Shown here: positions 32,788 through 40,817 of the stretch, piece after piece | How the letters are laid out: each line of letters starts with the position of its first letter | How positions within the stretch are numbered: position 1 is the first letter of the stretch | NCBI GenBank assembly: GCA_020636325.1 | Contig: JACJYC010000003.1 | Location: forward strand, 310,001-374,000 | DNA length: 64,000 nucleotides | Direction of reading: 5' to 3' | Source of the DNA: Lewinellaceae bacterium | GTDB lineage: Bacteria > Bacteroidota > Bacteroidia > Chitinophagales > Saprospiraceae | Program-made: the position numbers and the translations under genes | Notes under the pieces: model-generated | Told to the model about the DNA's origin: nothing | Seen by the model: only the letters and a program-made list of their open reading frames with translations | Databases searched by the model: none

Positions 32788-33900
32788 ATGATCACCCGAC
32801 TGTTAAAACCGTTCGCCTTATTGGCGTCCATGGCCTTGTTATGGCCTCCATCCAGCTTTTCCCGCACCCCGGCTGATGCTTTTCCGCGGCAGCAAAGTTT
32901 CTTTGATTTCTTATCAGGCGTTCCCGTCAGGGAAATAACGATCGAAGCGGATTTCAGCCAGTTTCTGGAAAACAAGAATACCGACAATTATCAGCCGGCC
33001 GTCGTTACTTTTGACGACAACGGCGGGGCCGAGGTCACTTTTGATGCCAAAATCAGATCGCGGGGCAAGTACCGGCGCAGGGTCTGCGACTTGCCGCCCA
33101 TCAAGCTGAATCTGCCGAAGGGCAGGCTCAAAGACCTGGGCTTGCGGGAGGATTTTGACAAATACAAGATCGTCACCCACTGCCTGGACGAAAGGGATCC
33201 CGGTCAGGACAATGTGGTCAAGGAGTTGATGGCCTATCAGTTGTACAACCAATTGACGCCTTACAGCTTCCGGACCCAGTTGCTGCGGGTGCAGTACATC
33301 GATACCAGCGGGAAAATGGGGCGTTTCAAGCGGCTCGCCATCCTGATCGAGGACAATGACGAACTGGCCGACCGGATGAACCTGACCAAGTGCGAAGACT
33401 GCCTGAATCCGGATCCTCTCCGGGTAAACCCGCAGCTGGAAATGACCCATGCCCTCTTCCAGTTTATGATCGGGAATGCGGACTTCAGCATGAAAATGGC
33501 CCGGAATATCGAGATGTTCCTCAATGAAAAAGGGGAGATCGTTCCCGTACCATTCGACTTTGACTTTGCAGGCCTGGTCAATGCCGGGTATGCGATAGCC
33601 AACACGGACTACGGGCTGACCAGCGTGCGCGACCGGATCTACCTGGGTATCGACCGGCCCAATTCGGAATTGCTGCCGGTTATCCGGCAATTTAAAACCA
33701 AGGAACCGGAGTTTCTGGCCATTGTCATGCAGAATAAAAACCTGGACCGGGAAAGCCGTGTCGATGTGGCAGACTTCCTGGATACCTTCTACACGGAGAT
33801 TGACGGGCTGCTGAGCCGGCCGCAAGGCGATTGGGCGGCCATCCTTACCAGAAAGCAAATGCCGCAGGTAAGGGATTCCACGATCAATTCCGGCAAATAA
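32788..33900 (+). CDS. Exported CotH-kinase-like protein
   Basis: 370 residues from the ATG at 32788, with a signal peptide (LLKPFALLASMALLWPPSSFS). The body resembles CotH-type atypical kinases: an early strand AKIRSRGKYRRRVCDLPPIKLNL with the positively charged RSRGK, then IGNADFSMKMARNIEMF and the metal-site-like VPVPFDFDFAGLVN. CotH proteins phosphorylate other proteins on the spore coat or cell surface; here the location would be periplasmic or surface. Activity is inference. Convergent with the HAD hydrolase, only two bases apart. A GTG 63 bases upstream gives an N-terminal extension that weakens the signal peptide. Confidence 0.65.
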   Translation: MITRLLKPFALLASMALLWPPSSFSRTPADAFPRQQSFFDFLSGVPVREITIEADFSQFLENKNTDNYQPAVVTFDDNGGAEVTFDAKIRSRGKYRRRVCDLPPIKLNLPKGRLKDLGLREDFDKYKIVTHCLDERDPGQDNVVKELMAYQLYNQLTPYSFRTQLLRVQYIDTSGKMGRFKRLAILIEDNDELADRMNLTKCEDCLNPDPLRVNPQLEMTHALFQFMIGNADFSMKMARNIEMFLNEKGEIVPVPFDFDFAGLVNAGYAIANTDYGLTSVRDRIYLGIDRPNSELLPVIRQFKTKEPEFLAIVMQNKNLDRESRVDVADFLDTFYTEIDGLLSRPQGDWAAILTRKQMPQVRDSTINSGK

Positions 33901-33902
33901 AC

Positions 33903-34511
33903 TTATTTGAGCAGTCCGGATGCTTTTAGGTCAGCGCGCAATTGGTCGGGGTCCCGGAAGCGGATCCCTTTCATGCCGAGCGTTTCGGCGGCGCGGACGT
34001 TGTCCGGATTGTCATCAATGAATAAAGCGGATCCGGCGGAGAGGTTGAATCGGGAGAAAAGCCGCTGATAGATCGCCGGGTCCGGTTTTTTCAACTTCTC
34101 TTCCCCGGACACCAGAATGCCTTCGAACCGGTTGAGAAAGGCGAACCGCTCTTCGGCAAAATGCCAGGTTTCGGCCGACCAATTGGTCAGGGCCAGCAGT
34201 CTGTAATCGTAATTTTGCGCCAGATCTTCCAGGATTTCCACCGTACCTGAAATCGGACCGCCCAGCATTCTGGGCCATTCCTGCCAATAAGCCTCGATTT
34301 CCCGGCTGTAACCGGGGTATTTGCCGGTCAGTTCATCCACGGCTTCCGACCAGGGCCTGCCGGCATCCTGTTGGATATTCCATTCGTGGTTGCAAATTTC
34401 GGACAGGAAATAAGCGCGTTCCCGGTCGTCGGGAATAAGGTCGCGGTACAGGTATTCCGGGCTCCAGTCGATGAGGACGGCGCCCAGGTCAAATACAATG
34501 GAATCGATCAT
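33903..34511 (-). CDS. HAD-superfamily hydrolase (subfamily IA, YihX-like)
   Basis: 202 residues. Motif I is FDLGAVLID with nucleophile Asp8 and Gly in place of the second Asp, as in YihX-type phosphatases and haloacid dehalogenases; motif II LTNWS, motif III Lys in KLKKPDPAIY and motif IV FIDDNPDNV are present. It probably dephosphorylates a small metabolite, with sugar phosphates known for YihX. Last gene of an operon mnmA - serine hydrolase - HAD, starting seven bases after the middle gene stops. Confidence 0.88.
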   Translation of the reverse strand: MIDSIVFDLGAVLIDWSPEYLYRDLIPDDRERAYFLSEICNHEWNIQQDAGRPWSEAVDELTGKYPGYSREIEAYWQEWPRMLGGPISGTVEILEDLAQNYDYRLLALTNWSAETWHFAEERFAFLNRFEGILVSGEEKLKKPDPAIYQRLFSRFNLSAGSALFIDDNPDNVRAAETLGMKGIRFRDPDQLRADLKASGLLK

Positions 34512-34518
34512 TTTATGG

Positions 34519-36429
34519 TTATTTATCCATTCGTGCGTCGTAGATCGATTGGTGCAACCGCTGGCGGATATCGTGTTGGTACAACCCCCTGCGATCGCGC
34601 GACGGATACACCCTGTTGGACAGGAAAACGATCAGAATGCCCGATTCGGGGTCGCCCCAGATATAGGTGCCCGTAAAGCCGGAATGGCCGAAGCTGGCCG
34701 GGCTTGCGTCTTTCGCGGAATAGCTCCTGGCGGGATCAAAAACGGGCAACGGCTTATCAAAACCCAGGCCGCGGTGGTTGCCTTCGTCACAATACTGGCA
34801 GCGGGTGAATTCGCGCAGGGCTTTTGCGGCGATCAACTGCTCGCCGCCGTATGCGCCTTCATTCATATACATCTGCACCAGCTTGGCCAGGTCGTCGGCA
34901 TTTCCGAACAGCCCGGCGTTTCCGGATACGCCGCCCAGCATGGCGGCCGCTTCGTCGTGCACATACCCTTGCACGAGGAGGTGCCGGAATGACGTGTCGA
35001 TCTCGGTGGGCGCCATCCGGGAAACCGGGAACCGCCTGGCGGGGTTGAACCCGAGGGTATAGGCCCCGAGCGGTTTGTAGAATTGGTCAGCTACGTACCG
35101 GTCGAACGGCACGCCTTCCATTTCTTCGATCATGTCCGGTATGACCAGAAAGAGCAGACCTGAATACAGGTAGCCCGGTTTTTCATTCAAGGGCGACTTC
35201 CGGATGGCCTTATAGATCTTTTTCTTGTAATCAGCGTATTCCCAGATATCGTCGGTGATCCGGATATTGTACCGGTCGCTGGAATCGGCGGCAAAGGTCC
35301 GGGAACGGTAGTTGCCGTTGTTAACCGGGTTGGCGGCCCAGCCTTTCTTCCAGGGGTAGCGGGCGCTGCTCCTGAGGGCGCCTACCCAATACGGGATATA
35401 GGCGCGCAAACGGGCGTTGTGGGCCAGCATTTCCCGGAAGGTCAGATCCTTTTTGTTCGAGTGTTTGAAATAGGGCACGTATTGCCTGAAGGGGGCATCG
35501 AGGTTGAAACGGTCTTCTCCGTACAGTTTCATGACGGCCGGCAATGCGCTGGTCACTTTGGTTACCGAAGCGAAATCGTAGAGGTCGTCCAGGGTTACCG
35601 GCCGTGTGGAGTCGTAGGTATAGTACCCGAAAGCCTCCCGGAAGACGACTTTCCCGTTTCGGGCCACCAGCAATTCCGCTCCCGGATAAGCGCCGGAGCG
35701 AATGCCTTCGTTGACGATCCTGCGCAGGGAATCCCTCAGGCTCAGGCCGTTCAGTCCGACCAGTTCAGGCGGGCCGTACCCCAGGCGCAGTCCGCCCGGT
35801 GCATCAAAGCCGGCGCCTGAGGGAAATTGACCGCTCAGGTCTTCTTTCAAACGGGCGTGTAAGGCCGTTGCGCCATAGACGGCTTGCGCTGCAACGGATT
35901 GCCTGGTCTCGCTCATTTCGGGAACATAGATCACAGCGTCGGCATAGGCCCGGATATTGAGCACCCGCCACAGTTCGCCCTTGCCGAAAATAACCAGGAC
36001 GACCTTCATTTTCGGATTCAGGGCGGTGAATAATTTTTCCATTACGGCCCCGGGTTTCCAGATGGCGTCTTTAACGGCCTCCGCATTTACCCCGGCAATG
36101 AGCAGGTTGTATCCGGCAGCCTGAATCCGGCGGGCTGTTTCTTCAATATCCTCCTCATCGGGCTGAAGGACGGCGGTATGCTGGTAGAGGGTCAGCACGG
36201 ATTCAAAGAGAGGATGATCGCCCATCCACAGGGTCAGCGCTGCGGGGCGGAGGGTATCCAGTTTTTTCAAAGGCAGGAGATCTCCGCTGTTTTGCAAAAG
36301 CACCTGTTCGGCTTCGGCAAGCCTCCAGGGCGTTGCGGCATCCTGGCCTTTCAGAAACGGCGCCAAAAATAAAATCACAAGGAAAAGGCTGAACCTTGCC
36401 GTGCGGACAACCGGACATCGCTTATTCAT
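34519..36429 (-). CDS. Beta-lactamase-family serine hydrolase with N-terminal GH3 C-terminal-type domain
   Basis: 636 residues. A signal peptide (FSLFLVILFLAPFLKGQ) is followed by about 180 residues resembling the C-terminal domain of glycoside hydrolase family 3 (VLLQNSGDLLPLKKLDTL; YNLLIAGVNA), then a class C beta-lactamase/DD-peptidase domain. The SxxK motif is SVTK (about 286-289), the second motif YSG (about 421) and the third HSG (about 580). In many Bacteroidota a longer protein of about 1000 residues has a complete GH3 (NagZ-like) enzyme before the beta-lactamase domain; here the catalytic GH3 barrel is missing. Role in peptidoglycan turnover in the periplasm is likely. Middle gene between mnmA and HAD. 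Confidence 0.82.
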   Translation of the reverse strand: MNKRCPVVRTARFSLFLVILFLAPFLKGQDAATPWRLAEAEQVLLQNSGDLLPLKKLDTLRPAALTLWMGDHPLFESVLTLYQHTAVLQPDEEDIEETARRIQAAGYNLLIAGVNAEAVKDAIWKPGAVMEKLFTALNPKMKVVLVIFGKGELWRVLNIRAYADAVIYVPEMSETRQSVAAQAVYGATALHARLKEDLSGQFPSGAGFDAPGGLRLGYGPPELVGLNGLSLRDSLRRIVNEGIRSGAYPGAELLVARNGKVVFREAFGYYTYDSTRPVTLDDLYDFASVTKVTSALPAVMKLYGEDRFNLDAPFRQYVPYFKHSNKKDLTFREMLAHNARLRAYIPYWVGALRSSARYPWKKGWAANPVNNGNYRSRTFAADSSDRYNIRITDDIWEYADYKKKIYKAIRKSPLNEKPGYLYSGLLFLVIPDMIEEMEGVPFDRYVADQFYKPLGAYTLGFNPARRFPVSRMAPTEIDTSFRHLLVQGYVHDEAAAMLGGVSGNAGLFGNADDLAKLVQMYMNEGAYGGEQLIAAKALREFTRCQYCDEGNHRGLGFDKPLPVFDPARSYSAKDASPASFGHSGFTGTYIWGDPESGILIVFLSNRVYPSRDRRGLYQHDIRQRLHQSIYDARMDK

Positions 36430-36450
36430 TGACGAGAATTGAGGATATGA

Positions 36451-37542
36451 TTAACGGTAAATGATTCCTCCTCCGACCACCTGGTCGCCTTCATAAAAAA
36501 CAGCGGATTGCCCCGGTGCGATGCCTTTGACATTGGCCAGGAACTCAATGCTGACCTGATCGCCCACGGGGGCGGTCAGCACGCTGAGGGTACCCTGGTC
36601 GCGGTATCTCACTTTGGTGGTCACTTCCAGACCTTCGGGAAGCTCCGGATATTTCATCGAATTGACCTGTCCGACGTTCATTTTGTTGCGGACCAGTTCA
36701 TCGACCTTGCCCAGTACGACCGTATTGGTTTCCGGCCGGATCTCGGTGACGAACATGGGCTCACCCAGGGCGATACCCAGGCCTTTTCGTTGGCCGATGG
36801 TATAGAACGGGTATCCCTGGTGCTTGCCGAGCACTTGCCCGGCCGCATCTACAAAATCGCCGCCGTCGACCCGGGTTTCGAGGTCGGGCACCCTGCGCTT
36901 GAGAAAACCCCGGTAGTCGTTGTCGGGCACAAAGCAGATCTCATAGCTTTCCGCCTTTTTGGACAGTTCTTCGTAGCCCAGTTCGTAGGCGATCCGGCGG
37001 ACCTCCGGTTTGGTCATGCCGCCGAGCGGAAACCGGCTCCGGTGGAGGCAATCCTGGCTCAGGCCCCACAGCACATAGGACTGATCCTTATTCAGGTCGG
37101 CGGATTTATAGATGAATTTCCGGCCTTCGTGTTCGCCGATGCGGGCGTAATGCCCGGTAGCGATGAATTCGCAATCGAGGGAATCGGCGCGTTTCAGCAG
37201 GGCGTTCCACTTGATATGGGTATTGCAGAGCACGCACGGATTGGGGGTGCGTCCGGCCAGGTATTCATCCACAAAATTGTCGATCACATAATCGCCGAAC
37301 TCATCGCGGATGTCCACGATGAAATGGTGGAAGCCCATGGTAACGGCTACCTGGCGGGCATCGTTGATGGAATCCAGGCTGCAGCAACCGGTCTCCTTTT
37401 TGGATCCGCCTGAATTGGCATAATCCCAGGTTTTCATGGTGATGCCGACCACTTCATAACCTTCCTCATGCAATAACATTGCGGTTACGGTGCTGTCAAT
37501 ACCGCCGCTCATGGCCACCAGTGCTCTTCCTCGCTTGCTCAT
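36451..37542 (-). CDS. mnmA: tRNA-specific 2-thiouridylase MnmA
   Basis: 363 residues. The enzyme activates U34 of tRNA-Lys/Glu/Gln with ATP and inserts sulfur. The PP-loop MSGGIDST is at 11-18; the catalytic cysteines are in PNPCVLCN and YEICFVPDNDY; the TGHYARIG and NKDQSYVLWGL segments are conserved. Start ATG at 37542 (MSKRGR) is the family start; the open frame upstream is low-complexity and overlaps the promoter. First gene of the operon with the serine hydrolase (21 bases) and HAD gene. Divergent from rlpA. Confidence 0.96.
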   Translation of the reverse strand: MSKRGRALVAMSGGIDSTVTAMLLHEEGYEVVGITMKTWDYANSGGSKKETGCCSLDSINDARQVAVTMGFHHFIVDIRDEFGDYVIDNFVDEYLAGRTPNPCVLCNTHIKWNALLKRADSLDCEFIATGHYARIGEHEGRKFIYKSADLNKDQSYVLWGLSQDCLHRSRFPLGGMTKPEVRRIAYELGYEELSKKAESYEICFVPDNDYRGFLKRRVPDLETRVDGGDFVDAAGQVLGKHQGYPFYTIGQRKGLGIALGEPMFVTEIRPETNTVVLGKVDELVRNKMNVGQVNSMKYPELPEGLEVTTKVRYRDQGTLSVLTAPVGDQVSIEFLANVKGIAPGQSAVFYEGDQVVGGGIIYR

Positions 37543-37559
37543 CCTGATAAAAATTGACG

Positions 37560-37591
37560 CGAAATTAAATCTAAATGTGAGTAAAATACAA
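37560..37591 (-). promoter_or_regulatory. Probable mnmA promoter
   Basis: On the minus strand TTG (37589-37591), 21-base spacer, TAATTTCG (37560-37567), one mismatch from TAnnTTTG, 17 bases before the mnmA ATG. Confidence 0.5.
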
Positions 37592-37648
37592 AATGACCGG
37601 GGCAAAAGTTCAAAAATTGTAAACGCAATGAATTTAAAACAGCAATCG

Positions 37649-37679
37649 TTGTAATAGTTGAAAAATGAGCCTATCTTTG
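37649..37679 (+). promoter_or_regulatory. rlpA promoter
   Basis: TTG (37649-37651), 20-base spacer, TATCTTTG (37672-37679), full consensus. It spans the in-frame ATG at 37665, so translation must start later, at 37713 or 37716. Confidence 0.75.
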
Positions 37680-37712
37680 AAAACGCGACAAATTGATTCA
37701 CTAAAATACCTT

Positions 37713-38624
37713 ATGATGAAGAAGTACTTCCACTTGTTGCTGATCCCCTTGTATCTTTCATCAGCCTTTGTCCTCCGTGCCCAGGAAGAAGAATACGGCA
37801 TCGCTTCCTACTACGGGGATGAATTTCAGGGCCGCCGGACCGCCTACGGCGACACCTACGATAAAAACCAACTGACAGCCGCCCACAAAAAACACCCCTA
37901 TGGAACGTATTTGAAGGTAACCCGCCTGGACAATAAGAAGTCGGTTACCGTCCGGGTGAATGATAAAGGCCCGTTCGTGAAAGGCCGCGTAGTCGAGCTC
38001 AGCCGGAAAGCTGCGGAGCTCATCGGGCTGGACAGGGACGGCGTTACCCAGGTCAAGGTTGAGGTGGTCAAGAACCCGGGAACCCAGGCGGAGTCCGCCC
38101 TGGCAACCAGTTCGACATCGCCGCCCAAGGAAACTGCGCCCGCCACAAAACCGGCCAGCTACGAGGAAACGGATAAACCCAAAATTGCCGAGTCATCTGT
38201 AAAAGAGAAAAGCGCATCCCAACCGGAACCGGCCCCTAAGAAAGCGGAGGCCATGGTAAAGGATGCGAAGGCAAAAACAGCAGGTTCATCCGCGCCCGCA
38301 AAATTTGAGGTCGTACGGACCGATTTTCAAACCTACGGCCTGTACAAAATCACCCTCGAAAAACCTGACAAGAAAGGATACGGCGTCCAGGTGGCCAGCC
38401 TCAGCAGCTACGAGAACGTGCTCAAGCAAGTAGCCGACCTGCAGGGCAAGTGGTTTGATAATATTCTGGTGAGCATTGAGCCGGCAACCGGCAACAAATC
38501 CATTTATAAAGTGATCCTCGGTCCTTTCGACACCGAAGATGCGGCTAATAAATACCAGGATAGCCTGAAGAAAAAGTACAAGATCAACGGGTTTACCATT
38601 AACCTGGGCGATCTGAAGTTCTGA
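37713..38624 (+). CDS. rlpA: RlpA-like lytic transglycosylase with SPOR domain
   Basis: 303 residues. A signal peptide (YFHLLLIPLYLSSAFVLRAQ) is followed by the double-psi barrel (about 25-110): GIASYYGDEFQGRRTAYGD, AAHKKHPYGT, VRVNDKGPF and VVELSRKAAELIGL. A 100-residue Lys/Ala/Pro/Ser linker leads to a SPOR domain (YGVQVASLSSYENV ... VILGPFDTEDAANKY) that binds denuded septal glycan. The protein cuts glycan strands lacking stem peptides at the division site. Two ATGs in tandem open the gene. Monocistronic, followed by a complex inverted repeat. Confidence 0.92.
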   Translation: MMKKYFHLLLIPLYLSSAFVLRAQEEEYGIASYYGDEFQGRRTAYGDTYDKNQLTAAHKKHPYGTYLKVTRLDNKKSVTVRVNDKGPFVKGRVVELSRKAAELIGLDRDGVTQVKVEVVKNPGTQAESALATSSTSPPKETAPATKPASYEETDKPKIAESSVKEKSASQPEPAPKKAEAMVKDAKAKTAGSSAPAKFEVVRTDFQTYGLYKITLEKPDKKGYGVQVASLSSYENVLKQVADLQGKWFDNILVSIEPATGNKSIYKVILGPFDTEDAANKYQDSLKKKYKINGFTINLGDLKF

Positions 38625-38647
38625 TGCCAGGTTTTCGGCTGACCTGG

Positions 38648-38714
38648 TTGGCAGTTCGCCAGTTCACAGTATTCAATCAGCAATACTGCCAACTGCGGAC
38701 CGGCGAACTGCCAA
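38648..38714. terminator. Nested inverted repeat between rlpA and sppA
   Basis: Thirteen-base arms TTGGCAGTTCGCC (38648-38660) and GGCGAACTGCCAA (38702-38714) enclose a second stem (AGTATT ... AATACT). Between convergent genes; likely bidirectional terminator, possibly a repeat family member. Confidence 0.6.
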
Positions 38715-38758
38715 CTTCTGAATTAGTTGTTTGAAAACCCTGGGATGACTTATCGGCA

Positions 38759-40534
38759 TTAATTTACCTTCATCACAAAGGGCAGTCTTGCCTGCGCGCC
38801 GTTGGACGCTTTGATCTCTTCCATGAAGCTGTACAGCGGATAAAGCTCGCCCAGGGCTTCTTTCATGACCATTCTTTGTTTGGCCTCCTCATTTCCGCCC
38901 GTGAGTTGTTCGATCAGCAGAACGATGGGTTCTTTCATTTTGGGATACTCCACCACGTGGTAATCATCGGCGATGTCGGCCATATGCGCAGCGGCGGCAA
39001 CCGCGTCTTCTATGTCCCCGATCCGGTCTACCAGGCCGATCTCAACGGCTTTGCCGCCGACCCAGACCCGGCCTTGTGCAATTTCTTCCACCTGGTCCAT
39101 CGTCAGTTTCCGGCCGTCGGACACATGCTGTTTGAAGTAGTTGTACATTTCGTTGGTTCGGCTTTGCAACAGGTTCCTTTCGGCGTCCGTCATTTTGAAG
39201 TACACCGAGGGGAAGGTGGCAAAAGGCGCCGTTTTGACCGTATCGACGTGGAGGCCGAGCTTGTCGTTCATCAGGTTCTGGGCATTGGGCAACACGCTGA
39301 ATACGCCGATGGAACCGGTCAGGGTATTGTCTTCCGCAAAGATGGAATCGGCCAGGCAGGCGATGTAATATCCCCCGGAGGCCGCGTAATCCCCCATGGA
39401 TACAACAAGCGGTTTGCCGGCTTCCTTGACCAGGCTGAGCGCCCGCCAGATGCTTTCCGACGCCATTGCGCTGCCGCCCGGCGAGTTCACCCTGAGGACG
39501 ACGGCTTTGACCTGGTCATCATTCCGCAGTCGGTCGATCACCTTAACGTAGGCTTCATCGCCTACGGAGCCGGGTTCGCCCTTGCCGTCCACGATCACGC
39601 CTTCCGCATAGATGACGGCGACCTTGTTCTTGGCGGAAAAATTGGATTTGCGGGGTTTGGTCGTCAGGTAATCGGCCGGTGAAATGAGCCTGAATTTCTT
39701 ATCCTTTTCGAGGCCCATTTTCTGCCGCATATTATCCAGCACCTCATCCCGCTGGCTGATCCCGTCGATGATTCCTGCTTTCAGTGCGGCTTCGAGGCTT
39801 ACCGCTTCATAATTATTGACAAACCGGCGGAGCGCACTCGTATCGATCTGTCTGGAGGCGGCAATATCCTCCAGGAAAGTCCGGTAAATGGGGTCAAGGA
39901 ATGCGCGGGTTTGCAACCGGCTTTCCGGCGACATATCATTGCGGCGGTAGGGTTCGGTAGCGCTTTTGAACTTGCCGGCGTAAACAGCTTGCATTTCAAC
40001 GCCGATTTTGTCCAGGAAATCTTTCATGAAAATGATCTGGGCGCCGAATCCGCGGAGGTCGAGCATACCCAGCGGGTGCATGTAGATCTCGTCGCCTGCG
40101 GTGGCAAGGTAGTAAGCGCCCTGGGTGAAGAACTTATCGTAGGCAACGACGAACTTGCCGCTTTCCCTGAATTTGACCAGCTCCTCGCGCAGATCCCGGA
40201 GGTTGGCCAGTCCCAGGGGAACGGATTGGGTTTCGATGAAGATGCCCTTGATATGGTCATCGGCGGCAGCGGTTTCGAGGAGGTATTTGTAGTCGCTCAA
40301 TCCCAATACCTTTGTTTGGTAAATGTCGTAGGGGTTGATGGCTGTATTGTTCGTGAGCTCCGGCAGCGACTGATCGAATTTCAGGTGAAGCACCGAATTG
40401 TCCGTTACCGGTTGCGCTTGTTGACCACTGCCGGCCAGAGCGGCAATGAAAACAAAGAACAGGAAGATGAGGGCGATAAATGCAACCAAAACGCCCAGGC
40501 AAGAAGCGAAGAAGAATTTGATAAACTGTCTCAT
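38759..40534 (-). CDS. sppA: Signal peptide peptidase SppA, 67K type
   Basis: 591 residues from the ATG at 40534. One N-terminal membrane helix (LGVLVAFIALIFLFFVFIAAL) anchors two tandem S49 protease domains. The catalytic Lys is in the N-terminal domain (YAGKFKSATEPY, about 187) and the Ser in the C-terminal one (GDYAASGGYYIA, about 385), as in the E. coli enzyme. It degrades leftover signal peptides in the inner membrane. Convergent with rlpA; about 280 bases separate it from the giant adhesin gene, holding no recognised gene. Confidence 0.95.
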   Translation of the reverse strand: MRQFIKFFFASCLGVLVAFIALIFLFFVFIAALAGSGQQAQPVTDNSVLHLKFDQSLPELTNNTAINPYDIYQTKVLGLSDYKYLLETAAADDHIKGIFIETQSVPLGLANLRDLREELVKFRESGKFVVAYDKFFTQGAYYLATAGDEIYMHPLGMLDLRGFGAQIIFMKDFLDKIGVEMQAVYAGKFKSATEPYRRNDMSPESRLQTRAFLDPIYRTFLEDIAASRQIDTSALRRFVNNYEAVSLEAALKAGIIDGISQRDEVLDNMRQKMGLEKDKKFRLISPADYLTTKPRKSNFSAKNKVAVIYAEGVIVDGKGEPGSVGDEAYVKVIDRLRNDDQVKAVVLRVNSPGGSAMASESIWRALSLVKEAGKPLVVSMGDYAASGGYYIACLADSIFAEDNTLTGSIGVFSVLPNAQNLMNDKLGLHVDTVKTAPFATFPSVYFKMTDAERNLLQSRTNEMYNYFKQHVSDGRKLTMDQVEEIAQGRVWVGGKAVEIGLVDRIGDIEDAVAAAAHMADIADDYHVVEYPKMKEPIVLLIEQLTGGNEEAKQRMVMKEALGELYPLYSFMEEIKASNGAQARLPFVMKVN

Positions 40535-40817
40535 TGTGCAAATGAAAAATTCGTGTAAATTTCCATCTATATCCACAAAAAAAGAGAAGTATTAGACAAA
40601 AGGCATCGAATAACGGACGGGAGGAATGTTTTGCTGACGCTTATCCGTTGATCCTGCCCGAATTCCTCCAAAAGCCGACCAAACCGGATAATTTTCAATC
40701 CATCCGTTGTTCATGCCTGCTTTTTTGCCTTATTTTGAGATTTTTATAACCTAACGGGTACAAAACAGCAGTATCGGGTGATCTACAATCAGTCAATTAC
40801 TGTTAATCTGCACAATT

